Assembly: GCA_000436115.1 (NCBI GenBank)
Contig: FR894558.1
Location: 124,713 to 188,712 of the forward strand
DNA length: 64,000 nucleotides
Direction: 5' to 3'
From: Firmicutes bacterium CAG:534
GTDB lineage: Bacteria; Bacillota; Clostridia; Lachnospirales; Lachnospiraceae
Position 1 is the stretch's first letter; each line of letters begins with the position of its first letter. Below are positions 36,324 to 45,228 of the stretch, one piece after another. The notes below the pieces were generated by a model that was not told the DNA's origin, did no database searches, and saw only the letters and a list, made by a program, of their open reading frames with translations. The translations under genes were made by a program, and so were the position numbers.

Positions 36324-37899
36324 TCAACAGACTTTTATGATAAAAAATAAAAAAATAACAAAGATACAACTGGGCTTTTGGCTGTTTTTTGCCTTTATGG
36401 CAGTCTATTACGGGTGGCGTATGTTTCAGATCACGCCCTGGTATGACGAGCTGTATACCTATTACTGCTTTATCAGCAAGGGGCCTGTTTATGCAGCCAT
36501 TCACTGGCCGCTTCCAAACAATCATGTGGGATATTCTGTGCTGTCGGGCTTCCTGGATCTGCTTGGAAACTCCTATATAGGACTTCGCGGGGTATCTTAT
36601 CTTTGCGCACTTGCCAATCTGTACTTCCTTTTTAAGATCGGCAGGGAAAATGTGCGGGAGGAAATTGCTCTTTGCGGCGTACTTTTGTATGCGGCCATGG
36701 AACTGGTAAATCAGATGGCGATTCAGGGAAGAGGTTATACCCTCGGGGTGACCTGTATGCTGGCAGCTTTTTTGTGCCTGCAGAAAATCTGTACGGAAAA
36801 GCAGCCTTCAAGGTGGACTTTTATCCTGTATGCTGGGGCGCTTGTGCTTGGACTGTATGATGTCAGCAGCAATGTTTACTGGGTCATTCCGCTGTGCCTG
36901 GGAGGAGGCGTGTATCTGCTTCCCTTTTTGCTGGGCAGAAAACAGGAGGAGACCGGCTTTCGAAGGAGACTGTTACAGCTGGTCATAGCTTCCCTTGCAG
37001 CGGCCCTTCTTACCATATTGCTTTATGGAGTGATCTGGCTTGCCATAGGCTCGAATCTTCTGGTAAAGGATGAGACAGGCATTTATTATGGCATGAGCCA
37101 TGTAAAAATGATTTTTTCGGCACCTTTTGCGGCGCTGCAAAGGGGAATGCAGTATATGCTCGACACGCCTTATATCCAAAGCGAGGCGGGAGAAGGCTTT
37201 TTGGCAAGACTGCTTGAATTTTTTGTTGTGCTGGCAGGAAGCTACCTTCCAAGCCTGAAATGGCCCGCGCTTATCCTGTTTGTGGGTGGAGGCGCAGGAC
37301 TGATCGCCTTGTACATCAAAAAAAGAAGCCCACTTACCATTTTTCTGATCTTTCAGATCTTTTTTGTGCCGGTCTGTCTTTTGATCCAGTGCAAACGGCC
37401 ATATTACAGGGTTTTTACCTATGGCGGGGCAGTGCTGTCCCTTCTTTTTATGGTGCTTGCCGGTTATGTGCTTGAAAAACTGAAAAAGGAAAGTCAGATA
37501 GGCAGATGCTCTTTGCTGCTTCTTGCAGTCCTTACAGTTTTTAGCCTGTATACCCTGCTTGGTACGGCCAAGGATCAGTTTGGAGAGCGTGAAAATGAGA
37601 TCAGGCAGGTGCTTTCCCATGCGACGATCAGTGAAGATGGAAATTATTGTGTAACAGACTGTAATCAGCAGTATCTTTTGTTTTTCCTCTACGGGATCCG
37701 ATGTGAGGATACGCAGATCGAGGGAAAAGATATGGTCATTCTGGATGAAAGAATGACAGATCCAAAGTTCCAGGAAATGGTATGGGAGTTTTATCAGTAT
37801 TATGATACAATTCCCTGGGAGTATATTAACAAACAGATGACAGAAAGCTATCGAAGCAGTCATTATATTTTATATGAAAGGAAGGACAGGAAAGGATGA
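36310..37899 (+). CDS. GT-C-fold polytopic membrane protein, probable glycosyltransferase
   Basis: The product of about 529 residues has roughly 10-12 membrane segments. Early in the first external loop it carries [10 protein letters not shown], the acidic D-E pair typical of GT-C enzymes that use polyprenyl-phosphate sugars, and later P-L-P-N-N-H-V-G-Y. The family resembles ArnT/PMT-like transferases, but donor and acceptor are unknown. The start is uncertain: ATG 36310 overlaps the leuB end by 14 bases, and ATG 36337 is an alternative. It sits inside a branched-chain amino acid operon, overlapping ilvD by 4 bases, which is unexpected for an envelope enzyme. Confidence 0.65.
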   Translation: MKFSDQQTFMIKNKKITKIQLGFWLFFAFMAVYYGWRMFQITPWYDELYTYYCFISKGPVYAAIHWPLPNNHVGYSVLSGFLDLLGNSYIGLRGVSYLCALANLYFLFKIGRENVREEIALCGVLLYAAMELVNQMAIQGRGYTLGVTCMLAAFLCLQKICTEKQPSRWTFILYAGALVLGLYDVSSNVYWVIPLCLGGGVYLLPFLLGRKQEETGFRRRLLQLVIASLAAALLTILLYGVIWLAIGSNLLVKDETGIYYGMSHVKMIFSAPFAALQRGMQYMLDTPYIQSEAGEGFLARLLEFFVVLAGSYLPSLKWPALILFVGGGAGLIALYIKKRSPLTIFLIFQIFFVPVCLLIQCKRPYYRVFTYGGAVLSLLFMVLAGYVLEKLKKESQIGRCSLLLLAVLTVFSLYTLLGTAKDQFGERENEIRQVLSHATISEDGNYCVTDCNQQYLLFFLYGIRCEDTQIEGKDMVILDERMTDPKFQEMVWEFYQYYDTIPWEYINKQMTESYRSSHYILYERKDRKG

Positions 37900-39569
37900 G
37901 AAGTGATTCTGTTAAAACGGGGACACAGCAGGCTCCCCACAGAAGTCTTTTTAATGCGCTTGGATTTACGGAAGAGGAAAGAAAGAGGCCACTCATTGGA
38001 ATTGTCAATTCCTATAATGAGATCGTGCCCGGCCATATGAATTTGGATAAAATTACAGAGGCGGTTAAGCTCGGTGTGGCAATGGCAGGAGGAACTCCGG
38101 TTGTGTTCCCGGCGATTGCGGTGTGCGATGGAATTGCCATGGGGCATGTGGGCATGAAATATTCCCTGGTGACCAGGGATCTGATCGCAGATTCTACAGA
38201 GTGTATGGCCATGGCCCATGGCTTTGACGGCTTAGTTTGTATTCCCAACTGTGATAAGAATGTACCCGGACTTTTGATGGCGGCGGCAAGGGTAAACATT
38301 CCGACCATCTTTGTATCGGGAGGGCCGATGCTTGCAGGCCATGTGCATGGACAAAAGAGAAGCCTTTCCTCCATGTTTGAGGCAGTTGGAAGCGTGGCGG
38401 CAGGGACGATGACCATGGAAGAACTGTGTGAATTTGAGGAGAAGGTTTGTCCTACCTGCGGTTCCTGCTCCGGAATGTATACAGCAAATTCCATGAACTG
38501 TCTGACAGAAGCCCTTGGCATGGGACTGAGAGGCAACGGAACGATCCCGGCGGTTTATTCCGAGAGGATCCGCCTTGCCAAGCATGCAGGCATGAAGATC
38601 ATGGAGCTTGTGGAAAAGAATATCAGGCCAAGAGATATAATGACGGAAAAGGCCTTTATGAATGCCCTTACGGTAGATATGGCGCTTGGCTGTTCTACCA
38701 ATTCCATGCTGCACCTTCCGGCGATTGCCCATGAAGCCGGCGTAGAACTGAATTTGGATATTGCCAATGCACTTTCAGCAAAGACGCCTAATCTTTGCCA
38801 TCTGGCGCCAGCAGGCCCTACTTACATGGAAGATCTGAACGAGGCCGGCGGTGTGTATGCGGTAATGAAGGAATTGACCAAGAAGGATCTGCTTTACCTG
38901 GATCTGCCGACTGTAACCGGCAAAACGGTAGGAGAAAACATTAAAGATGCTGTCAACAAAAATCCGGAAGTGATAAGGCCGGTGGAAAATCCTTATTCCG
39001 AAACAGGTGGAATTGCAGTGCTGAAGGGAAATCTGGCACCGGACTCCGGCGTGGTAAAGAGATCGGCAGTGGTGCCTGAAATGATGGTTCATGAGGGGCC
39101 GGCAAGAGTCTTTGACTGTGAGGAAGATGCGATCAAGGCGATCAAGGAAGGAAAGATCGTTGCGGGAGATGTGGTGGTGATCCGCTATGAAGGCCCTAAG
39201 GGTGGCCCGGGAATGAGAGAAATGCTTAATCCCACCTCGGCGATTGCAGGAATGGGACTGGGAAGCAGCGTAGCCCTGATCACGGACGGAAGATTTTCAG
39301 GCGCTTCCAGAGGCGCGTCTATCGGACATGTATCTCCTGAAGCTGCAGTGGGCGGCCCCATTGCACTGGTGGAAGAAGGAGATATCATCAGCATAAATAT
39401 TCCCGAAAATACCTTAAACATGAAGGTATCAGAGGAAGAACTGGAAAGAAGAAGGAAAAACTGGACGCCCAGGGAGCCTAAGGTGACAACCGGATACCTG
39501 GCAAGGTACCGCGAAATGGTGACAAGCGGAAACAGAGGAGCAGTCCTGGAAATCCCACATAATCAATAA
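37896..39569 (+). CDS. ilvD: Dihydroxy-acid dehydratase
   Basis: IlvD dehydrates dihydroxy acids in valine, isoleucine and pantothenate synthesis. The 557-residue product has the Fe-S cysteines in N-C-D-K-N (early) and [11 protein letters not shown]. Later signatures include G-R-F-S-G-A-S-R-G and G-P-K-G-G-P-G-M. The ATG overlaps the stop of the preceding membrane protein. ilvB follows after about 30 bases. Confidence 0.97.
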   Translation: MRSDSVKTGTQQAPHRSLFNALGFTEEERKRPLIGIVNSYNEIVPGHMNLDKITEAVKLGVAMAGGTPVVFPAIAVCDGIAMGHVGMKYSLVTRDLIADSTECMAMAHGFDGLVCIPNCDKNVPGLLMAAARVNIPTIFVSGGPMLAGHVHGQKRSLSSMFEAVGSVAAGTMTMEELCEFEEKVCPTCGSCSGMYTANSMNCLTEALGMGLRGNGTIPAVYSERIRLAKHAGMKIMELVEKNIRPRDIMTEKAFMNALTVDMALGCSTNSMLHLPAIAHEAGVELNLDIANALSAKTPNLCHLAPAGPTYMEDLNEAGGVYAVMKELTKKDLLYLDLPTVTGKTVGENIKDAVNKNPEVIRPVENPYSETGGIAVLKGNLAPDSGVVKRSAVVPEMMVHEGPARVFDCEEDAIKAIKEGKIVAGDVVVIRYEGPKGGPGMREMLNPTSAIAGMGLGSSVALITDGRFSGASRGASIGHVSPEAAVGGPIALVEEGDIISINIPENTLNMKVSEEELERRRKNWTPREPKVTTGYLARYREMVTSGNRGAVLEIPHNQ

Positions 39570-39601
39570 CAGAAATGCAGATACAGACTAAGGAGGACAT
39601 G

Positions 39602-41284
39602 ATGCAGCTTACAGGAGCGGAAATTGTTGTAGAATGTTTAAAAGAACAGGGAGTGGATGTGGTTTTTGGCTACCCTGGCGGAACGATCTTGAATGTATAT
39701 GATGCTTTATATAAGCACAGTGATGAGATCACACATATTTTGACCTCGCATGAGCAGGGGGCTGCCCATGCGGCAGACGGTTATGCCAGGGCAACGGGAA
39801 AGGTGGGCGTTTGCCTTGCAACCAGCGGGCCGGGAGCAACTAATCTGGTAACAGGAATTGCAACCGCCTATATGGATTCCGTTCCGGTGGTTGCCATTAC
39901 CTGTAACGTTGTGCTTCCCCTTCTTGGAAAGGATACCTTTCAGGAGGTGGATATTGCGGGTGTGACTATGCCGATCACAAAGCACGGTTACATAGTAAAG
40001 GACATCAGCACTCTGGCAGATACCATCAGAAAGGCATTTAAGATCGCAAAGGAAGGAAGACCCGGGCCGGTTCTGGTTGATATTACCAAGGACGTGACAG
40101 CCAACACTTATGAATATGAAAAGCATTTGCCTCTTCCCTTGAAATCTTCCGCTAAATATACAAAGGAAGATATTGAGGAAGCAGTAAAGCTGATAAGGGA
40201 AGCCAAAAAACCTTTCATTTATGTAGGCGGCGGCGCAGTGATCTCAGGAGCTTACAAAGAAGTAAGAGAGCTTTCCAAACTGATGGACAGTCCGGTATGC
40301 GACACACTGATGGGAAAGGGAGTGATGGACGGCCATGCAGATTATTATACGGGGATGATCGGTATGCATGGAACCAAAGCTTCCAACCTGGGCGTCAGCG
40401 AATGTGATCTTCTGGTTGCACTGGGAGCAAGATTTTCGGACAGAGTGGTAGGAAATGCCGCAAAGTTTGCAGAGGGCGCCAAGGTGCTGCATATTGATAT
40501 TGATGCGGCGGAAATCAACAAAAATATCAGAACAGCGGCTTCTGTTGTAGGAGACTTGAAGGAGATCCTGACAAAGATCAACGGAATGCTCCCCCAGATG
40601 GAACATAAGGAGTGGATCTCGCATATAAAGGAATTAAAGGAAACTTATCCCCTTTCCTATCCGAAGGAAGGATTGTCCTGTCCTTTTATCATGGAGGAGA
40701 TTGACAGGATAACAGAGGGGAAGGCACTGATCACAACAGATGTAGGACAGCATCAGATGTGGGCGGCTCAGTATTATAAATATTCTGAACCCAGAACCTT
40801 TTTATCTTCAGGAGGACTTGGAACCATGGGTTATGGGCTAGGGGCCTGCATTGGAGCAAAGGTGGGAAAACCGGATAAGATCTGCATTAATATTGCAGGT
40901 GACGGGTGCTTCAGAATGAATATGAACGAGATGGCCACCGCAGGCAGATATAATATCCCCATCATAGAGGTGGTGATCAATAATCATGTACTGGGAATGG
41001 TAAGGCAATGGCAGACCCTGTTTTATGGAAAGCGCTATTCCCAGACGGTTTTAAGCGACGGCGTTGACTATTGCATGGTAGCAAGGGGACTTGGCTGCGA
41101 GGCAATGCGCATTACCCGGAAGGAAGAAGTGGCAGATGCGATTGCAAAGGCAGTTGAGATGAACAGACCTGTGCTGATCGAGTGTATTATTCCGGAGGAT
41201 GATAAGGTGTTCCCGATGGTTCCATCCGGTGCGGCCTTAAGCGAGGTTTTTGATCAGGCAGATATGGAAGCACAGAATGAATAA
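39602..41284 (+). CDS. ilvB: Acetolactate synthase large subunit
   Basis: This ThDP enzyme makes acetolactate or acetohydroxybutyrate. The 560-residue product has the P-G-G-T-I-L-N-V-Y-D stretch, the catalytic Glu in S-H-E-Q-G-A-A-H-A-A, and the ThDP/Mg motif G-D-G-C-F-R-M-N beginning near residue 435. ATG 39602 is preferred because AGGAGG ends 5 bases upstream; ATG 39599 is adjacent. In place of the usual G-Q-V-P after V-V-A-I-T it reads C-N-V-V, a variation in the FAD-site loop. No ilvN regulatory subunit is encoded next to it. Confidence 0.95.
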   Translation: MQLTGAEIVVECLKEQGVDVVFGYPGGTILNVYDALYKHSDEITHILTSHEQGAAHAADGYARATGKVGVCLATSGPGATNLVTGIATAYMDSVPVVAITCNVVLPLLGKDTFQEVDIAGVTMPITKHGYIVKDISTLADTIRKAFKIAKEGRPGPVLVDITKDVTANTYEYEKHLPLPLKSSAKYTKEDIEEAVKLIREAKKPFIYVGGGAVISGAYKEVRELSKLMDSPVCDTLMGKGVMDGHADYYTGMIGMHGTKASNLGVSECDLLVALGARFSDRVVGNAAKFAEGAKVLHIDIDAAEINKNIRTAASVVGDLKEILTKINGMLPQMEHKEWISHIKELKETYPLSYPKEGLSCPFIMEEIDRITEGKALITTDVGQHQMWAAQYYKYSEPRTFLSSGGLGTMGYGLGACIGAKVGKPDKICINIAGDGCFRMNMNEMATAGRYNIPIIEVVINNHVLGMVRQWQTLFYGKRYSQTVLSDGVDYCMVARGLGCEAMRITRKEEVADAIAKAVEMNRPVLIECIIPEDDKVFPMVPSGAALSEVFDQADMEAQNE

Positions 41285-42695
41285 AAATATTTTAAAGGGA
41301 ATGGTGATCGGCTTTTCTCTGATCCTTTTGTCCATTATCGGAATGTACCTGGGGCTGACTTATTATTACGGAGAAGGCTTCAGCTATGGAACCTGGGTCA
41401 ATGGCATTTACTGTACTGGGAAAAGCGTAAATCAGATCAACGAAGAACTTCTTTCTGAAATGGACTATCAAGGGCTTACTATCACGGCAGGTGATAGTAA
41501 GTCTTATGTCATATTACCGGAAGATATTTCATTGAGGCTTGATTATACGAAAGCGCTGGAGCTTTACCTGGAAAGGCAAAATCCATATCTCTGGATCGAT
41601 AATCTGATCGGGAAGGGCGGAGAAAAAGAGCTTTCTCCGGAAGTACTTTATGATCCGGCCGCGTTTGAAAAAATTCTTAAGGAAAGTCCCTTTTTTCAGG
41701 AAGAAAACAAGTATGGACAAAAGGACGATTCCGAATACCGCGTTGCCATTGAAAAAGGGGAGAAGGGATATTACCTTATCAATGAACGGGTTCATGTTTT
41801 TGAAGAAGAGAAAGCCAGAGAAGCGATAGAGGAAGCTATTGAAACCCTGCAGGAAACCTTGGATCTGGAGGAAGAAGGATGTTATCTTGATCTTGCCCTG
41901 ACAGAAGAAATGAAGCAGACCATTGCTTTATTTGAAAAACTGGACGCTTATCAGGACTGCAGGATCGTTTATCTGTTTGGGGAGGAGCAGGTTCCGGTAG
42001 ATTCCGGTGTTGCCTGTGATTTTGTGCTTCTGGATGAAGCGGGGAAGCCGGTGCTGGATGAGGACGGAAACCTCATGACAGATGAGGAAAAGATAAGCGC
42101 ATTTATTGACCGCCTGGGAGAGGAATATGACACGGTGGGCGGTGTCAGGCAGTTTCAGGCTACCCGGGGTGAGATCGTAACGGTAGAGGGCGGCATTTAC
42201 GGGAACAAGCTGGACCGGGAAGCCGAAAAGGAATATCTTCTGAACGCTTTCCTAGAAAAAAGGGAAGAGCTTCATACGCCCTCTTATACGCAGATGGCAC
42301 GCTGCCAGGGGAAGGATGACATAGGCACTACCTATATTGAGGTAGATATGACAAACCAGATGATGTACTATTATGTTGATGGAAAGCTGGAAATTGAAAC
42401 CCCGGTAGTAACAGGGAACACCTCTTTGAGAAGGGGAACGCCGGAGGGGACCAATTACGTTTATAATAAGCAGAGAAACAGGGTTTTGCGAGGAGAAGAT
42501 TACGCTACACCGGTGAAATACTGGATTCCCGTAAAGGGGGCCATCGGCATTCATGATGCATCATGGCGGAGCCGGTATGGAGGGGAAATCTATAAGACCA
42601 ATGGTTCACACGGCTGTATCAACACTCCGTTAGAAGAGGTTTCGAAGCTTTATGATATGGTTGAGATCGGGACGCCCTGCGTGATGTTTTATTAA
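41277..42695 (+). CDS. L,D-transpeptidase with YkuD domain
   Basis: The 472-residue product has an N-terminal membrane anchor (about 5-28), a region of about 300 residues with features of the PG-binding-4 type, and a C-terminal YkuD domain. The YkuD catalytic motif S-H-G-C-I-N lies near the end, with the earlier I-G-I-H-D. It forms 3-3 cross-links or attaches proteins to peptidoglycan outside the membrane. The start at 41277 overlaps the ilvB stop (ATGA), so it is translationally tied to the ilv operon. The linking logic is not obvious. Confidence 0.88.
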   Translation: MNKNILKGMVIGFSLILLSIIGMYLGLTYYYGEGFSYGTWVNGIYCTGKSVNQINEELLSEMDYQGLTITAGDSKSYVILPEDISLRLDYTKALELYLERQNPYLWIDNLIGKGGEKELSPEVLYDPAAFEKILKESPFFQEENKYGQKDDSEYRVAIEKGEKGYYLINERVHVFEEEKAREAIEEAIETLQETLDLEEEGCYLDLALTEEMKQTIALFEKLDAYQDCRIVYLFGEEQVPVDSGVACDFVLLDEAGKPVLDEDGNLMTDEEKISAFIDRLGEEYDTVGGVRQFQATRGEIVTVEGGIYGNKLDREAEKEYLLNAFLEKREELHTPSYTQMARCQGKDDIGTTYIEVDMTNQMMYYYVDGKLEIETPVVTGNTSLRRGTPEGTNYVYNKQRNRVLRGEDYATPVKYWIPVKGAIGIHDASWRSRYGGEIYKTNGSHGCINTPLEEVSKLYDMVEIGTPCVMFY

Positions 42696-42700
42696 AGCAG

Positions 42701-42729
42701 TTGACTAAAGTGTTAAATCAGTTTAAAAT
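42701..42729 (+). promoter_or_regulatory. SigA promoter of the serC-serA operon
   Basis: TTGACT (42701-42706) and TAAAAT (42724-42729) are separated by 17 bp, about 50 bases before the serC start. Confidence 0.7.
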
Positions 42730-42780
42730 ATTTTCCAGATGTTTTTAAAGGGTGTAAACCACCAATGGGAGGAGAAAACA

Positions 42781-43863
42781 GTGGCAAGAGTATATAACTT
42801 TTCAGCAGGTCCGGCAGTTTTACCTGAAGAAGTTCTGAAAGAAGCTGCAGATGAGATGTTAGACTATAAGGGATCAGGAATGTCCGTTATGGAGATGAGC
42901 CATCGATCTAAGGTTTACGACAATATCATCAAAGAGGCCGAAGCTGATTTGAGAGAGCTTATGAACATCCCTGATAATTATAAAGTGTTGTTTCTTCAGG
43001 GAGGCGCAAGTCAGCAGTTTGCCATGATCCCCATGAACTTAATGAAGAATCGGAAGGCTGCCTACATTGTGACAGGACAATGGGCTAAGAAAGCCTATCA
43101 GGAGGCTAAGATTTATGGAGAGGCTGTTGAGGTTGCTTCTTCAGCAGATCAGACCTTTTCCTATATTCCGGACTGTTCGGATCTGCCGATCCCGGAAGAT
43201 GCAGATTATGTATATATCTGTGAAAACAATACGATTTACGGTACAAAATACAAAACACTGCCCAATACCAAGGGGCATGTACTGGTTGCAGATGTTTCAT
43301 CCTGCTTTTTATCAGAACCGGTGGATGTTACAAAGTACGGTGTGATTTATGGCGGCGTTCAGAAGAACATCGGCCCTGCAGGAGTTGTGATTGTGATTAT
43401 CAGAGAAGATCTGATCACAGAGGATACTCTACCAGGAACACCTACTATGTTGAAATACAAAATTCATGCAGACGCCCAGTCTCTTTATAATACGCCTCCG
43501 GCATATGGCATTTATATCTGCGGCAAGGTGTTTAAATGGCTTAAGAAAAGAGGCGGCCTTGAAGCCATGAAAGAATATAATGAAAAGAAGGCCAAGATCC
43601 TTTATGATTTCCTGGATGAAAGCAAGCTGTTTAAGGGAACTGTCAGAAAGGAAGACCGTTCTCTTATGAATGTTCCTTTTGTAACAGGGGATGAGGAGCT
43701 GGATGCCAAGTTTGTAAAGGAAGCAAAGGAGGCAGGCTTTGAAAATCTGAAGGGACACAGGACAGTAGGCGGCATGCGTGCAAGCATTTATAATGCAATG
43801 CCTATTGAAGGAGTGGAAAAGCTGGTTGCATTCATGAAGGAATTTGAGAAGAAGAATGGCTGA
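42781..43863 (+). CDS. serC: Phosphoserine aminotransferase
   Basis: SerC transaminates 3-phosphohydroxypyruvate with glutamate. The product is 360 residues from a GTG at 42781, with GGGAGGAG about 7 bases upstream. The N-terminus V-Y-N-F-S-A-G-P-A is the family hallmark, and the PLP lysine is Lys195 in G-G-V-Q-K-N-I-G-P. An ATG 42 bases upstream would add residues that do not fit the family and would lie beyond the ribosome site. serA follows immediately. Confidence 0.95.
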   Translation: MARVYNFSAGPAVLPEEVLKEAADEMLDYKGSGMSVMEMSHRSKVYDNIIKEAEADLRELMNIPDNYKVLFLQGGASQQFAMIPMNLMKNRKAAYIVTGQWAKKAYQEAKIYGEAVEVASSADQTFSYIPDCSDLPIPEDADYVYICENNTIYGTKYKTLPNTKGHVLVADVSSCFLSEPVDVTKYGVIYGGVQKNIGPAGVVIVIIREDLITEDTLPGTPTMLKYKIHADAQSLYNTPPAYGIYICGKVFKWLKKRGGLEAMKEYNEKKAKILYDFLDESKLFKGTVRKEDRSLMNVPFVTGDEELDAKFVKEAKEAGFENLKGHRTVGGMRASIYNAMPIEGVEKLVAFMKEFEKKNG

Positions 43864-43884
43864 TTGCCGGAATCGAGGAGAAAA

Positions 43885-45048
43885 ATGTTTCAGTATTATT
43901 GTTTAAATCCAATTTCAAATATTGGACTTTCAAAGTTCACAGATGATTTTATAAAGACGGAAGAGATAAACGAAGCAGAGGGAATTTTAGTAAGAAGCGC
44001 TGCCATGCATGAGATGGAATTTTCAGATCAGTTACTTGCTGTTGCAAGGGCTGGCGCAGGCGTGAATAATATTCCTCTGGACAGGTGTGCCCAAAAGGGA
44101 ATTGTTGTGTTTAATACGCCGGGAGCCAACGCAAACGGTGTAAAGGAACTGGTGATCGCTGGCATGCTTTTGGCGTCCAGAGACATCATTGGCGGAGTAA
44201 ACTGGGTAGAAGCCGACAAAGAGGATGAAAATATCGCTAAAGCGGCAGAAAAGGAAAAGAAGAAATTTGCAGGAACTGAGCTTGCAGGCAAGAAGCTTGG
44301 AATTATCGGTCTTGGCGCAATCGGCGTAAAGGTTGCAAACGTAGCAAAGCATCTGGGAATGGAGGTTTATGGCTATGACCCTTATGTATCTGTTGCTGCA
44401 GCGTGGAATTTAAGCCGTGATGTAAAGCATGTGATCAATGTGGAAGATATTTATGCGGATTGCGATATGATCACCATTCATGTGCCACTGCTTGACAGCA
44501 CAAAGGGAATGATCGATCAGGATGCCATTGCCAAAATGAAGGACGGGGTGATCCTTCTTAACTTTGCAAGAGATCTTCTGGTAGATGAAAAGGCCGTTCT
44601 TGAAGGAATTGAAAGCGGAAAGATCAGAAGATATGTATCCGACTTCCCGAACCCCACAACAGCAGGGCAGAAGGGCTGCATTGTAATCCCTCATTTAGGA
44701 GCTTCCACAGAGGAATCGGAAGATAACTGCGCAAAGATGGCAGTAGATGAAATGATGGATTATTTGTACAATGGCAATATTAAAAACAGCGTGAATTATC
44801 CGAACTGTGATATGGGTGTTTGCGCCCAGGCAGGGCGTGTTGCCATTTTCCATAAGAATGTAGCAAATATGATCACAAAATTTACCGCCTGCTTCGGAGA
44901 TGAAGGGATCAATATTTCAGACCTGATGAATAAATCCAGGGGAGAGGTTGCATATACCATGATGGATATTGAAACTCCTGCAGATGCAGCCATCATTGAA
45001 AAGCTTTCCCAGATAGAGGGAGTCTTCAGAGTCCGCGTAGTAAAATAA
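43885..45048 (+). CDS. serA: D-3-phosphoglycerate dehydrogenase
   Basis: SerA oxidises 3-phosphoglycerate to start serine synthesis. The 387-residue product has the NAD-binding motif G-L-G-A-I-G near residue 142, the catalytic His in H-L-G-A-S-T-E-E, and a C-terminal ACT domain (about 318-387) likely to sense serine. GAGGAG precedes ATG 43885. A strong terminator follows. The short form without the extra ASB domain is normal for many Clostridia. Confidence 0.95.
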   Translation: MFQYYCLNPISNIGLSKFTDDFIKTEEINEAEGILVRSAAMHEMEFSDQLLAVARAGAGVNNIPLDRCAQKGIVVFNTPGANANGVKELVIAGMLLASRDIIGGVNWVEADKEDENIAKAAEKEKKKFAGTELAGKKLGIIGLGAIGVKVANVAKHLGMEVYGYDPYVSVAAAWNLSRDVKHVINVEDIYADCDMITIHVPLLDSTKGMIDQDAIAKMKDGVILLNFARDLLVDEKAVLEGIESGKIRRYVSDFPNPTTAGQKGCIVIPHLGASTEESEDNCAKMAVDEMMDYLYNGNIKNSVNYPNCDMGVCAQAGRVAIFHKNVANMITKFTACFGDEGINISDLMNKSRGEVAYTMMDIETPADAAIIEKLSQIEGVFRVRVVK

Positions 45049-45091
45049 GCATCCTTTTGTGTGAAAAGAAAGGTTACTGGCATAAATAAGG

Positions 45092-45120
45092 CCTGCTCAA
45101 AAGAGCAGGTCTTTTGTTTT
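45092..45120 (+). terminator. Rho-independent terminator after serA
   Basis: CCTGCTC (45092-45098) and GAGCAGG (45103-45109) form a perfect 7-bp stem with an AAAA loop, followed by a T-rich tract. It lies upstream of glgB and shows that the open frame extending back from glgB is not part of it. Confidence 0.85.
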
Positions 45121-45228
45121 TTGCCTGAACCGGGCAATACTTATGGTACTTGCTTCTTGTGCTGGATAGAGATCTTTGCTAAAATAAAAAAAACAGCCAG
45201 GGTTATGGAGCGGACAGAGAGGGAATTT

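Noticed and set aside
36973..37863. 296-codon minus-strand frame opposite the GT-C-like gene
   Set aside because: The translation is Lys/Cys/His-rich with no domain pattern, and the plus-strand frame has a clear membrane topology.
45061..45228. Upstream extension of glgB
   Set aside because: The frame is open but crosses a clear terminator at 45092-45120 and has no homology-like sequence. GlgB starts at 45229 (or 45205).
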